A stretch of 47,096 nt of DNA from Rhodospirillaceae bacterium (GCA_016792585.1 JAEULB010000159.1:1-47096); one strand, 5' to 3'. Counted from the first letter of the stretch, positions 18,553 to 27,048 are shown. Notes: a model not told the origin generated them from the letters alone. Translations and numbers: made by a program.

Positions 18553-20436
18553 ATGCTTCAGGCGCTCCGCTCCCGGCTCGGCTCGTACTTCATCAAGATC
18601 CTGTTCGCGATCCTGGTCGGATCCTTCGCGATCTGGGGCATCGGCGACGTGGTCCGAACGATCACCAATCCGGACCGCCCCGCGGTGGTCGCGGGCGCGC
18701 AGGAGATCAACGCGGTCGACATCAATCGCGCCTTCCAGAGCCAGGTGAGCCAGCTCAAGCAGCGTTTCGGCCCGCGCTTCACCTCCGAGCAGGCGGCGCA
18801 GTTCGGCGTCCTCGACCAGACCGTCGAGCGGCTGGTCGAGACCAGCCTCTACGACCAGGAGGCACAGCGCCTCGGCATCGAGGTTGGACCCGAGCTGATC
18901 CGCCAGCAGATCCGCCGCGAGCCCGCCTTCAAGGATTCGACCGGCACCTTTACCTCGAACGCCTTCCAGACGGCGCTCCGCAACGCCGGCATCACCGAGC
19001 AAGAATACGTGAAGACGATCCGCCGCGACATCGACCGCCAGCTGGTCGCCGGCGCGATCGAGGCCGGCGCGGTGCCGCCGAAGTCGCTGGTGATGGCGCT
19101 CGAGCGCTATCGGAGCGAGCGGCGCACGGCCGACATCGTCCAGATCCGCCATGACGCGATGACCGGCATCCCCGAGCCGACCGCGGACGAGCTTGCCGCC
19201 TATCACAAGGACCATGCAGCCCAGTTCACCGCGCCCGAGTACCGCAAGGGCGCGATGCTGAGGCTCGCGGTCGAGGATCTGGCGGCGACGCTTCCGGTCG
19301 AGGAAGCGCAGATCAAGGAAGAGTACGAGCGGCATTCGGGCGACTACCAGACACCGGAGAAGCGCGAGCTTCTGCAGGCGCTGGTGACCGACGAGGAGGA
19401 GGCGAAGAAGCTGGTCGAGGCGGCGAAGTCGGGCGACTTCGCGACCGCCGCCAAGGACATCGCCAAGCTCGACGCCGAGGCGATCAAGCTGGGCGAGGTC
19501 GCCAAGTCCGACCTTCCGGCGGAGCTCGGCGACGCGGTGTTCGCCGCGGCCGAAGGCGGCGTCACGGCGCCGGTCAAGTCTTCGCTCGGCTGGCACGTGT
19601 TCAAGGTCGAGAAAGTGCTGCCGGCCTCGGTCCGCACGATCGACGAGGTGCGCGACGAGCTCAAGGCGATGCTCGCCAAGGAGCAGGCCTCCGACCAGAT
19701 CGCCCGCCTCTCGGTCAAGCTCGAGGACGAGATCATCGGCGGCGGCACCTTCGACGAGGCGGCGAAGAAGCTGAACCTGAAGATCGTCGAGATCGGCCCG
19801 ATCGACCGCAGCGGCGTCGGCCCCGACGGCAAGCCGGCGGAGCTTCCGGCGACCGACCGCCAGCAGCTGCTCACCACGCTGTTCACGACAGAGGCCGGCA
19901 AGGCGAGCGGCCTGGTCGAAACCGATCGCGGCGACTTCTTCGTGCTCCGCAACGACGCGGTGACGCCGGCGACCCTTCGGCCGCTCGACACGGTGAAGGA
20001 CGAGGTCGCCAAGGCCTGGCTCGCCGAGAAACGCGCTGCAGCCGCCAAGGCGAAGGCGGAAGAGATCTTCACCAAGGCCAAGGCCGCGAACGGCGACCTC
20101 GCCAAGGTCGCGGCCGAGAACGCGCTCTCCGTCGAGACCACCCAGCCGGTCACGCGCGGCGGGCGCAGCGAGTCCGTGGTGCCGCAGGTCGTGGCCGCGA
20201 TCTTCGCCAACAAGCCGACCGAGCTCGCCCGCGCCTCGGCGCCCGACGCCGAAGTCCTGGTGAAGGTGAAGGAGATCCTGCCGGCGGATGCGGCGGCAGC
20301 GGAGAAGGAGACCACCGAGCTCGGCCAGCGCCTGCGCGGCCAGATCGCGCAGGACCTGAACGCGGCGTTCTCCCAGGGCCTGCGCCAGCGCTATCCGGTC
20401 AAGATCGACCAGCAGCAGATCCAGAAGATGTACTGA
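18553..20436 (+). CDS. ppiD: Membrane-anchored SurA_N/parvulin peptidyl-prolyl isomerase, PpiD-like
   Basis: 627 residues. A single N-terminal membrane helix (SYFIKILFAILVGSFAIWGI, residues 11-30), then a long SurA_N-type chaperone region, then a parvulin-type domain around residues 240-360 (KRELLQALV, then LGWHVFKVEKVLP). This is PpiD architecture: a periplasmic chaperone beside the Sec channel that helps new exported proteins fold. The Ala/Lys/Glu-rich C-terminus is typical. The ATG at 18553 is chosen because the protein then starts MLQALRSRLGSYF like homologues, with aaagg just upstream; an upstream ATG (18481) would prepend 24 unlikely residues. Confidence 0.92.
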   Translation: MLQALRSRLGSYFIKILFAILVGSFAIWGIGDVVRTITNPDRPAVVAGAQEINAVDINRAFQSQVSQLKQRFGPRFTSEQAAQFGVLDQTVERLVETSLYDQEAQRLGIEVGPELIRQQIRREPAFKDSTGTFTSNAFQTALRNAGITEQEYVKTIRRDIDRQLVAGAIEAGAVPPKSLVMALERYRSERRTADIVQIRHDAMTGIPEPTADELAAYHKDHAAQFTAPEYRKGAMLRLAVEDLAATLPVEEAQIKEEYERHSGDYQTPEKRELLQALVTDEEEAKKLVEAAKSGDFATAAKDIAKLDAEAIKLGEVAKSDLPAELGDAVFAAAEGGVTAPVKSSLGWHVFKVEKVLPASVRTIDEVRDELKAMLAKEQASDQIARLSVKLEDEIIGGGTFDEAAKKLNLKIVEIGPIDRSGVGPDGKPAELPATDRQQLLTTLFTTEAGKASGLVETDRGDFFVLRNDAVTPATLRPLDTVKDEVAKAWLAEKRAAAAKAKAEEIFTKAKAANGDLAKVAAENALSVETTQPVTRGGRSESVVPQVVAAIFANKPTELARASAPDAEVLVKVKEILPADAAAAEKETTELGQRLRGQIAQDLNAAFSQGLRQRYPVKIDQQQIQKMY

Positions 20437-20438
20437 CC

Positions 20439-20469
20439 GGAACGGCGGGGGGGAGATCCCCGCCGTTCC
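20439..20469. terminator. Strong 12-bp hairpin between convergent genes
   Basis: ggaacggcgggg (20439-20450) and its perfect complement ccccgccgttcc (20458-20469) flank a 7-base loop, starting two bases after the foldase stop and ending one base before the MFS stop codon. No T-run on either strand. Probably a two-way terminator or 3'-end stabiliser. Confidence 0.65.
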
Positions 20470-20470
20470 C

Positions 20471-21688
20471 CTAGTCGGCCGCCGCGACCGCCTTCTCGGT
20501 GACCGGCACCGGCGTCGCATCGCGCCCGCCCGGGAGCGAGAGGCAGGCGACCGCGGCCGCCGCCGCCATCGCCGCCATCACGAAGAACAGCCATTCGAAG
20601 CCGCCGGTGGCGCCATAGATCCAGGCGATCAGCGGCACGCCCGCGGCGCTGACGCCGATCGACAGCACGAACTTGGCGCCGAAGGCGGTCGCCCGCCACT
20701 TCGCCGGCGTGTAGCGCGCGAGAAGGATCGACTCGGACGGACCGTTGAGCGTCTGCATCACCGCGAGCGAGGCGGTGAACGCGATCGCGGGAATCCCGGT
20801 CGCCGCCGCGAGCACGACGCAGACCGGCACCTGCAGCAGGAAGGTAAGGAGATAGATCGACTTGTTCGAGTAGCGGTCGGCGAGGTATCCGCCGATGTAC
20901 TGGCAGAAGCCGGCGCCGAGATAGACCGCGGCGACCGCGGCGCCGACGCCGATCGATCCGGTGCCCAGCACGTCGCTGGCGCGCTCGGAGAAGACCTTCG
21001 GCATCGCCAGCGACAGGCACTGGTAGATCAGGCCCGAGAACACCATCGTCACCGACAGCACGATGAAGGCACGGACGATGTCGTCGCGGGTCGCCGGCGC
21101 CTCGACCTTGGCGTCGACCTTGGTCTCCATCATCGAGCCGCCGCGCACCATCAGCGCCATCGCGATGCCGGTCGCGAAGCAGGCGATGCCGGGCAGGATG
21201 AAGGCCATGCGCCACGAGATCAGGTCGGCCAGCACGCCCGCGACCAGCGGGCCGGCGGCGACGCCGATCGACCCGTAGACGCCGTTGATGCCGAGCGCCT
21301 TGCCTCGGTTCTTGGCGTTCCGGACGAGCCAGGCGATGCCGACCGGGTGGTAGATCGAGGCGAAGAGACCGGTGCCGGCCATGCCGAGGGCGAGTTCCAG
21401 CGGCGTGCGGGCGAAGCCGGTCGCGACCGTGCAGGCGCCGGTGCCGAGGAAGAAGATCACCATCATGCCGGACGCGCTCCAGCGGTCGCCGAGCCAGCCG
21501 GCCGGCAGGGCTGCGGCGCCGAACAGGATCGAGGCCGCCAGCGCCAGGGGCAGCAGCTGCTCGTAGCCCATCCCCCATTCCGGCCCGATCGACAGGACCA
21601 GCGTCGGGAACAGAAGCGTCAGCAGATGCGAGTAGATGTGCCCGACATACGAGAAGCCGAGCGAGAGGCCAGCGGAATGGGTGCTCAT
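20471..21688 (-). CDS. MFS transporter (fosmidomycin-resistance-like branch)
   Basis: 405 residues with about twelve hydrophobic segments split by a charged central loop (RGGSMMETKVDAKVEAPATR). The first-half loop reads LPAGWLGDRWSASG (the MFS loop 2-3 motif), and helix 4-5 reads LFASIYHPVGIAWLVRNAKN, close to the YHP motif of the Fsr branch. These are inner-membrane proton-coupled exporters; the cargo is unknown. It is the third gene of a leftward operon after the PNPOx-like gene (57-base gap) and the MocR regulator, which suggests export of the compound sensed by that regulator. Confidence 0.88.
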   Translation of the reverse strand: MSTHSAGLSLGFSYVGHIYSHLLTLLFPTLVLSIGPEWGMGYEQLLPLALAASILFGAAALPAGWLGDRWSASGMMVIFFLGTGACTVATGFARTPLELALGMAGTGLFASIYHPVGIAWLVRNAKNRGKALGINGVYGSIGVAAGPLVAGVLADLISWRMAFILPGIACFATGIAMALMVRGGSMMETKVDAKVEAPATRDDIVRAFIVLSVTMVFSGLIYQCLSLAMPKVFSERASDVLGTGSIGVGAAVAAVYLGAGFCQYIGGYLADRYSNKSIYLLTFLLQVPVCVVLAAATGIPAIAFTASLAVMQTLNGPSESILLARYTPAKWRATAFGAKFVLSIGVSAAGVPLIAWIYGATGGFEWLFFVMAAMAAAAAVACLSLPGGRDATPVPVTEKAVAAAD

Positions 21689-21744
21689 CGTGCGATCCCA
21701 GGGAGGAAATGGATCAGGGCCAACATGACAGTCGCGGCGACGGC

Positions 21745-22404
21745 TTACCAGATCTTCGGGTTCAGGTGGTCGGGCCGCTTCACGCCGGGAAGGTTGCGCG
21801 GATCGTCGACCGGCTCGCCGGTGACCATCTTCACCGGCAGCACGCCGGCCCAGATCGGCAGCGCGTAGTCCTCGTCGTCATCGACCGGCGGGCCGGTGCG
21901 GACCTTGGCCGAGCATTCCTTCAGGTCCATCTTCAGCACCATCGTCGCCTTCAGCTCCTGCTTGTTGACCGGACGCAGCATCTCCCAGCGTCCGGGAAAC
22001 AGGCGATCGGAGAAATCCTTCAGCGACTGAAGCTTCTCGGCCTCGTCGGTGACCTTGTGGGCCATGCCGAAGGCCATCACCGCGCGGTAGTTGACCGAGT
22101 GGTGGAAGCCCGAGCGCGCCATCACGAAGCCGTCGAGATGGGAGACGGTCAGGCAGACCGGCGAGCCGCCCTCGATCGTCTCCAGCATCCGGCTCGCCGA
22201 CGAGCCGTGCCAGTAGACCCGGTCCTCGTGCCGCCAGAACGAGGTCGGCGTCACATAAGGATGACCGTCGATCACGTAGCCGACATGCGCGATCACGCCG
22301 GCATCGAGGATCGCGTGCACGGTCGCGCGGTCGTAGTGGCCGCGGTAAGGCAGCCGCTTCACCTTGGTCTTCTTGGTCGGCGGGAAATCGACGGTGTCGG
22401 TCAT
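21745..22404 (-). CDS. PNPOx-like flavoprotein (Pyridox_ox_2/Nim-type)
   Basis: 219 residues of the FMN split-barrel fold. The start KVKRLPYRGHYDRATVHAILDAG and the FMN-contacting block GYVIDGHPYVTPTSFW, YWHGSSASRML, VCLTVSHLDGFVMARSGFHHSVNYRAV are typical of the subgroup that includes nitroimidazole reductases and heme or F420 relatives. It is not a full PdxH: the substrate-binding C-terminus of pyridoxamine-phosphate oxidase is missing. It sits 50 bases after a MocR regulator that itself binds PLP, and before an MFS gene. A link to B6 or to nitro-compound defence is inference. Confidence 0.88.
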   Translation of the reverse strand: MTDTVDFPPTKKTKVKRLPYRGHYDRATVHAILDAGVIAHVGYVIDGHPYVTPTSFWRHEDRVYWHGSSASRMLETIEGGSPVCLTVSHLDGFVMARSGFHHSVNYRAVMAFGMAHKVTDEAEKLQSLKDFSDRLFPGRWEMLRPVNKQELKATMVLKMDLKECSAKVRTGPPVDDDEDYALPIWAGVLPVKMVTGEPVDDPRNLPGVKRPDHLNPKIW

Positions 22405-22454
22405 CGGAGGCGATCCTTCGGCAATCCTGGGCCGAAGGTCGCCCGGGAAGTGGC

Positions 22455-23939
22455 TCAGGCGGAAGGGCCAGTCCGGCGCTTTCTCTTGGGGCCACTTTCG
22501 ATCGCGCCCGCGAGGTAGTCGACCGCCTTTCCGAGCATGGCCGGCGTCGAGGCGGCGAAGCCCATCAGGAGCCCCGCCGCGCCGTCCTTCAGGTAGTAGC
22601 GCGACAGCGGCATCGGCGCCGCCTCGACCGGATCGAGGCGACGGACGAGGTCGATGTCGTCGATCCTCCGGCGAAAGCGCGCGGCGAGCTGAAGGCCGCC
22701 GCCCGGCTCGGGAAGATCGAGCAGGCCGCCGAGGCGTGCCCGGAGACGGTCGAGCAGCGCAGCCTCGCGCTCGGCATAGAGCCCGCGCATGCGCTTGATG
22801 TGCGCGGCGAAGGCGCCCGACTCCATGAAGTCGGCAAGCGCCGCCTGGCCGTGAAGCTGCGTGATGCCGTCGAGGGAGGCGCGCACCGAGGCGAAGGCGT
22901 CGACCAGGCCGGGCGGCACCACGAGGTAGGCCAGCCGGATCGCCGGGAACATCGCCTTCGAGAAAGTGCCGACATAGAGCACACGCCCGCCGCCCGACAA
23001 TCCGTGCAGCGACGGCGCGGGATGACCGCGGATCTGGAACTCGCCGTCGTAGTCGTCCTCGACGATCCAGGCGCCGAGGCGCTCGGCGATGCCCAGCACC
23101 GCCATCCGGCGCTCGAGGCTCATCGCGACGCCGAGCGGATACTGGTGCGAAGGCGTCAGGTAGATCAGGCGGACGCCGGAGAGCCGCCCGGGATTGGCGC
23201 CTTCGCCGTCCACCGGCATGGCCGAGAGCTTGAGGCCGGCGGCGTTGAAGATCGCCCGCGCACCGAGAAATCCCGGATCTTCGATCGCCGCGCCCTCGCC
23301 AGGTTCGGTCAGCAGCAGGCCGGCGAGCTGGATCGCCTGTCGCGTGCTGGTCAAAATCACGATCTGGTCGGGCGAGCAGATCACGCCGCGCGCAGGCCCG
23401 ACATGCGCGGCGATGGCGGCGCGCAACGGCTCGAAGCCGCGGCGGTCGATGCCTTGCAGCAGGGCGAGACGCTGCCTGCGGGCGCTTCTCAGGATCGAGC
23501 GGTGCCAGAGATCCGTCGGGAACCGGTCGAGAGCCGGCACGTCCGGCGCCAGCGGCCGGTCGCCATGCTGGCCGCGCAGCAGCGCTTCGGCGAGCGCGGC
23601 GCGGCCGCGCACGGATAATTTGCCGGGTACCGTGCCGCCGGAGGCGGCCTTCGCGGGCACGCGCCTCGCCCCGACGACCTCGGCGACGAAGGTGCCTGAA
23701 CCGCGCCGGCTCGAAAGCAGCCCCTCGGCGATCAGGCGGTCGAGCGCGCCGACCACGGTGTTACGCGCCACCCCCCAGGCCTCGGCCAGCGCCCGGCTCG
23801 ACGGCAGGCGCGCGCCGGCGGGCAGCACGCCCTCCAGCACCATCGCGCGCACGCCAACGTGAACCTGGCGGGCGAGCCCCTGCGGGTCGGTGCGATCGAG
23901 CGCGAGCGCGTCGAGAAGGACGGAACGGCGGCGGGTCAT
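22455..23939 (-). CDS. MocR/PdxR-type regulator (GntR HTH plus PLP aminotransferase domain)
   Basis: 494 residues. Residues about 1-75 are a GntR winged helix (LARQVHVGVRAMVLEGVLP, GARLPSSRALAEAWGVARNTV, EGLLSSRRGSGTFVAE). The rest is a fold-type I aminotransferase with LTSTRQAIQLAGLLL, VEDDYDGEFQIRG and the PLP-binding Lys in GTFSKAMFPAIRLAYLVVP (about residue 328). Members sense PLP or an amino compound and often activate an adjacent operon, as PdxR does for PLP synthesis. Here the PNPOx-like and MFS genes follow on the same strand, a plausible regulon. ATG 23939 is preferred over GTG 23945, six bases earlier. Confidence 0.93.
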   Translation of the reverse strand: MTRRRSVLLDALALDRTDPQGLARQVHVGVRAMVLEGVLPAGARLPSSRALAEAWGVARNTVVGALDRLIAEGLLSSRRGSGTFVAEVVGARRVPAKAASGGTVPGKLSVRGRAALAEALLRGQHGDRPLAPDVPALDRFPTDLWHRSILRSARRQRLALLQGIDRRGFEPLRAAIAAHVGPARGVICSPDQIVILTSTRQAIQLAGLLLTEPGEGAAIEDPGFLGARAIFNAAGLKLSAMPVDGEGANPGRLSGVRLIYLTPSHQYPLGVAMSLERRMAVLGIAERLGAWIVEDDYDGEFQIRGHPAPSLHGLSGGGRVLYVGTFSKAMFPAIRLAYLVVPPGLVDAFASVRASLDGITQLHGQAALADFMESGAFAAHIKRMRGLYAEREAALLDRLRARLGGLLDLPEPGGGLQLAARFRRRIDDIDLVRRLDPVEAAPMPLSRYYLKDGAAGLLMGFAASTPAMLGKAVDYLAGAIESGPKRKRRTGPSA

Positions 23940-23993
23940 CGCCACGAGCCTAGCAGCTTCGCTATCGTTGCGAGACGAGCCGGCTTGCCCAGA

Positions 23994-23998
23994 GGGAG
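23994..23998 (+). promoter_or_regulatory. Shine-Dalgarno that fixes a TTG start
   Basis: gggag is seven bases before TTG 24006 but sixteen before the first in-frame ATG (24015). TTG is therefore the likely start and the DUF3303 protein begins MLFMIIERF. Confidence 0.65.
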
Positions 23999-24005
23999 AT
24001 CTGCC

Positions 24006-24302
24006 TTGCTGTTCATGATCATCGAGCGCTTCAAGAACCAGGACGCGATCCCGGTCTACCGCCGCGTGCGCGACAGCGGCCGGGGAATACCGGACGGGCT
24101 GAAATACATCGACAGCTGGGTCGAGCCCAACTTCGACCGCTGCTTCCAGCTGATGGAGTGCGACGACCTACGCCTGCTGCAGGAATGGATCCTGAACGCC
24201 GAAGGCCTGATGTCCTTCGAGATCGTGCCGGTGGTGACGAGCAAGGAGACGCGCGAGGTCGTGGCCCCCTTCCTCGACAAGCCGCCGGCCGCCCGGCGAT
24301 GA
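24006..24302 (+). CDS. DUF3303-family small protein
   Basis: 98 residues, not enzymatically characterised. The sequence LFMIIERFKNQDAIPVYRRV, GRGIPDGLKYIDSWVEPNFDR, CFQLMECDDLRLLQEWI and FEIVPVVTSKET matches the conserved DUF3303 pattern as I know it: a single ferredoxin-like or dimeric alpha-beta barrel of the kind that often binds small molecules. No signal peptide. TTG start supported by its ribosome site. It is divergent from the MocR gene with a 66-base gap, so the two promoters probably share the interval. Confidence 0.8.
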   Translation: MLFMIIERFKNQDAIPVYRRVRDSGRGIPDGLKYIDSWVEPNFDRCFQLMECDDLRLLQEWILNAEGLMSFEIVPVVTSKETREVVAPFLDKPPAARR

Positions 24303-24325
24303 AAATCCCCCCGGTGAAAATCAAG

Positions 24326-24374
24326 GGGTCAAGCGCCTTCCGCCGTTGACCCGAACCCGTGGTTCATGGTTCGG
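24326..24374. promoter_or_regulatory. Two adjoining inverted repeats ahead of a two-gene unit
   Basis: First repeat: gggtcaa (24326-24332) and ttgaccc (24346-24352), 13-base loop. Second repeat: ccgaacc (24351-24357) and ggttcgg (24368-24374), 10-base loop. Both have perfect 7-bp arms and they share two bases, so they cannot both form completely at once. No U-tract. They fill most of the 114 bases before the unknown pair. Could be a leader switch, tandem operators, or an end signal for the DUF3303 message. Confidence 0.5.
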
Positions 24375-24416
24375 TGAAGGCGATTCGGGGGTGGGGTCGA
24401 CGCTTGGGGGGAACGG

Positions 24417-24728
24417 ATGTCACGGCGACGCGACGCGACGCTGACGGTGGTTAATTTCGAGCGCCAGACTCCGCGGCCGACCGCCGCCCAGATGAGCTGG
24501 CTCAAGCGCGGGCTCGACCAGCCCGGCGGCAAGCTGCCGCTGTTCGACGTTGATGGCCAACGCATCAATCCGCGCACGATCAAGGCCTGCACCGAGCAGG
24601 GATGGGCCGAGCCCTGGTTCGACAATCCCGTCAAGCCGGACTGGCTGGTCTGCAAGCTGACCGAGGCGGGGCGCGCCGCCGCGCTCGCCGGTCACATCGA
24701 CCCGACGCCCGACGCCGAAGACGACTGA
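24417..24728 (+). CDS. Unknown small protein, first of a pair
   Basis: 103 residues, not recognised. Basic start (MSRRRDATLTVVNFERQ), a helical TAAQMSWLKRGLDQPGGKLPLF, then INPRTIKACTEQGWAEPWF and LVCKLTEAGRAAAL. The last two resemble the recognition helix and wing of a winged-helix domain of the restriction-end or MarR-like type, as found in small DNA-binding proteins; this is a pattern impression only. An acidic tail (PDAEDD) ends it. ATG has ggggggaa upstream. Fifteen bases separate it from the next gene. Confidence 0.65.
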   Translation: MSRRRDATLTVVNFERQTPRPTAAQMSWLKRGLDQPGGKLPLFDVDGQRINPRTIKACTEQGWAEPWFDNPVKPDWLVCKLTEAGRAAALAGHIDPTPDAEDD

Positions 24729-24743
24729 CCCGGCTCCGCCGCG

Positions 24744-25241
24744 ATGCGCCTCGACGAGTATGTGGTCCTGGTCGCCGGCAGCCAGCCGGCCGACTGGCGC
24801 GTCCACAAGTCGCCGACGTTCCACTATCGCGTGGTTCCGGTGCGCGGCGGTCCCAACCGGATCGTCGACTTCGAGCTGCATGAGCACAACGTGGTGCTGA
24901 CCTTCTCCAAGGACGTCGGCATCAACATGTGCTTCGGCCTGGTGCAGGACCGGAACTATTCGAGTGCATGGTCGCAGCGCTTCCCCGACAAGCGCGCCCA
25001 GTCGTCGTTCCTCGACTTCTTCTATAACGGCGCGCTGGTGTTCCGCGAGACACTGGTCTGGGTCGACGGCTGGCGTTGCGTGTTGCCGGAGCCCACTCAA
25101 TCGCAGGGCCCGCCCTTCCCGATCCCGGCCAGGAAGTACCAGATCACCAAGCTGGTGCACGGCATGGTCGGTCCGGGCACCAATTTCGACGACTACTTCC
25201 GCCGCGCCGGCATGGCGCCCAGCCAGGAAGCCTGGCCCTGA
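24744..25241 (+). CDS. Unknown protein, second of a pair
   Basis: 165 residues, not recognised. No signal peptide or membrane segment. Mixed strands and helices: VVLVAGSQPADWRVHKSPTF, RIVDFELHEHNVVLTFSKD, NMCFGLVQDRNYSSAWSQRF, a strand-loop with a GWRCVLPEP segment, and ITKLVHGMVGPGTNFDDYF at the end. Two Cys are isolated. Aromatic and Asp/His content is high for this genome. Immediate spacing to the preceding gene suggests a joint function. Ends four bases before the convergent GNAT stop. Confidence 0.7.
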   Translation: MRLDEYVVLVAGSQPADWRVHKSPTFHYRVVPVRGGPNRIVDFELHEHNVVLTFSKDVGINMCFGLVQDRNYSSAWSQRFPDKRAQSSFLDFFYNGALVFRETLVWVDGWRCVLPEPTQSQGPPFPIPARKYQITKLVHGMVGPGTNFDDYFRRAGMAPSQEAWP

Positions 25242-25244
25242 GGC

Positions 25245-25733
25245 CTAGGCGCCTGCCAGCTTGCGAAGGGTATCCGCCGGAAAGGTGAAGCTCACCTTGT
25301 CCTGCCTCGAGCCGCCGAGCGCATCGTAGAGCCGCTGCGCGCCGTCGTTGCTGCGATCGGTGCCGAGGTCGATGCGGCCGATGCCTTCGTCGAGGCAGAA
25401 GCGCGCGAGGAAGCGCATGATCTCGGTACCCAGCCCTAGACCCCGCGCCTCCTCCTTGAGGAACAGGTCCTTCACGTAGACCAGGCCTCGGAGATCGCGG
25501 CCGGGACGCAACACCGCGACGCAGGCTATGCCGACGGCCGCACCGCCAGGCGCGAGGCAGAGCACGAAGCGCGTTCCTTCGCGCGCCGAAATCGTCGCCG
25601 CGGCCATCGCCCGATACTCCGCCCACGGCCTGAGCTCGGCATCTGGACGATAATGCCGGTCCATCGCCTCGATCACGTCGGCGACCGAGCTCGAGTCGGC
25701 CTCGGCAGCGAAGCGGATGACGTGATCCCGCAC
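25245..25733 (-). CDS. GNAT-family N-acetyltransferase
   Basis: 162 residues, one GNAT domain. N-terminal IRFAAEADSSSVADVIEAMD, the strand VYVKDLFLKEEARGLGLGTEIMRFLARF with the acetyl-CoA loop RGLGLG, and C-terminal IDLGTDRSNDGAQRLYDALGG, the typical GNAT motif B end. The acceptor is unknown. It follows the tartrate-dehydrogenase-like gene by three bases, so the two form one transcript. Confidence 0.9.
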   Translation of the reverse strand: MRDHVIRFAAEADSSSVADVIEAMDRHYRPDAELRPWAEYRAMAAATISAREGTRFVLCLAPGGAAVGIACVAVLRPGRDLRGLVYVKDLFLKEEARGLGLGTEIMRFLARFCLDEGIGRIDLGTDRSNDGAQRLYDALGGSRQDKVSFTFPADTLRKLAGA

Positions 25734-25736
25734 GGG

Positions 25737-26813
25737 CTAGAGATTGTCGCCGAGCAGCGCCTGGCACATCGCATCGGTGACCTGGCGCGTCGTGGCGCTG
25801 CCGCCGAGGTCGGGTGTGTGCAGGCGTTTGTCGGCCGTTACCTTCTCGATCGCGCGCATCAGCCGCGTCGCCGCGCCCTTCTCGCCCAGATGCTCCAGCA
25901 TCATCACCGCCGACCAGAAGGTTCCGATCGGATTGGCGATGCCCTTGCCCGTGATGTCGAATGCCGAGCCATGGATCGGCTCGAACATCGAGGGGAACTG
26001 GCGCTCGGGATTGAGATTGGCGGTCGGTGCGATGCCGAGCGATCCGGCGAGCGCCGCCGCCAGGTCCGACAGGATGTCGGCATGAAGGTTGGTCGCGACC
26101 ACGGTGTCGATCGACTTCGGCTTCAGCGTCATCCGCATCGTCATCGCATCGACCAGCATCTTGTCCCAGGTGACGTCCGGGAACTCCTTCGAAACCTCGG
26201 CCGCGATCTCGTCCCACAGCACCATGCCGTGGCGCTGGGCATTCGACTTGGTGACGACGGTCAAGAGCTTTCGCGGCCGCGACTGAGCGAGCCTGAAGGC
26301 GAAGCGCATGATCCTGGTCACGCCGGCGCGGGTGAAGATCGAGACCTCGGTCGCGATCTCCTCGGGCAGGCCTTTGTGCGAGCGCCCGCCCTGCCCCGCG
26401 TACTCGCCCTCCGAGTTCTCGCGGACGATGACCCAGTCGAGGTCGCCGGCTTTGACGTTGCGGAGCGGCCCCTCGATCCCCGGCAGGATCCGCGTCGGGC
26501 GGACATTCGCGTACTGGTCGAAGGGCTGGCAGATCGCGAGGCGGAGGCCCCACAGCGTCACGTGATCGGGGACGTCGGGGGCACCGACGGCACCGAAGTA
26601 GATCGCATCGAAGGGCTTGAGCCGGCCGAGCCCATCGGACGGCATCATGACACCGTGCTTCTTATAGTAGTCCGAGCCCCAGTCGAAGGGCGTCACGTCG
26701 AGCTTGAAGCCGCCGTCGCGCTTGGCGCAGACCTCGAGCACCTCGAGGCCGGCAGTGATGACTTCCTGGCCGATGCCGTCGCCCGGGATCGACGCGATCT
26801 TGTGCTGGCGCAT
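25737..26813 (-). CDS. Isocitrate/isopropylmalate-family dehydrogenase, tartrate dehydrogenase (TtuC)-like
   Basis: 358 residues, a metal- and NAD-dependent beta-decarboxylating dehydrogenase. Seen: IASIPGDGIGQEV, RENSEGEYAGQGG (the phosphorylation-loop-like substrate segment), KSNAQRHGMVLWDEI with the catalytic Lys region, DAMTMRM, NLHADILSDLAAALAGSLG with metal-binding Asp, and FEPIHGSAFDITGKGIANPIG for NAD. Length and these blocks fit tartrate/D-malate dehydrogenases better than LeuB or isocitrate dehydrogenase. Substrate remains inferred. ATG 26813 is preferred because MRQHKIASIPGDG is the normal start; open frame further upstream lacks support. Confidence 0.9.
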   Translation of the reverse strand: MRQHKIASIPGDGIGQEVITAGLEVLEVCAKRDGGFKLDVTPFDWGSDYYKKHGVMMPSDGLGRLKPFDAIYFGAVGAPDVPDHVTLWGLRLAICQPFDQYANVRPTRILPGIEGPLRNVKAGDLDWVIVRENSEGEYAGQGGRSHKGLPEEIATEVSIFTRAGVTRIMRFAFRLAQSRPRKLLTVVTKSNAQRHGMVLWDEIAAEVSKEFPDVTWDKMLVDAMTMRMTLKPKSIDTVVATNLHADILSDLAAALAGSLGIAPTANLNPERQFPSMFEPIHGSAFDITGKGIANPIGTFWSAVMMLEHLGEKGAATRLMRAIEKVTADKRLHTPDLGGSATTRQVTDAMCQALLGDNL

Positions 26814-27048
26814 GTCCGCCCTGTCGTTCGGAAGAAAAGAGGTCTTTGTAGCATAGGTGGATACCGTCTGCGGTAGGGCTGCACCCTGCGACTTCAAGCG
26901 CCGACGAAATGCGGAACGAACCAAGACGCAGTCGCGTTCGGAAACCAGCGACGGCGCATTCATGGAACGGACCTCGTCCCCGCCGATTCCAGCCGGCCCA
27001 CGTGCGTGGATCACCGCGCCGCCGCCCAAACATCCAGGAGAGGACGTC

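Noticed and set aside
18391..20520. Leftward open frame of about 700 codons opposite the foldase gene
   Set aside because: Composition (Leu/Arg/Asp/Gly repeats) is that of an antisense frame to a GC-rich gene; the plus-strand protein has clear PpiD features.
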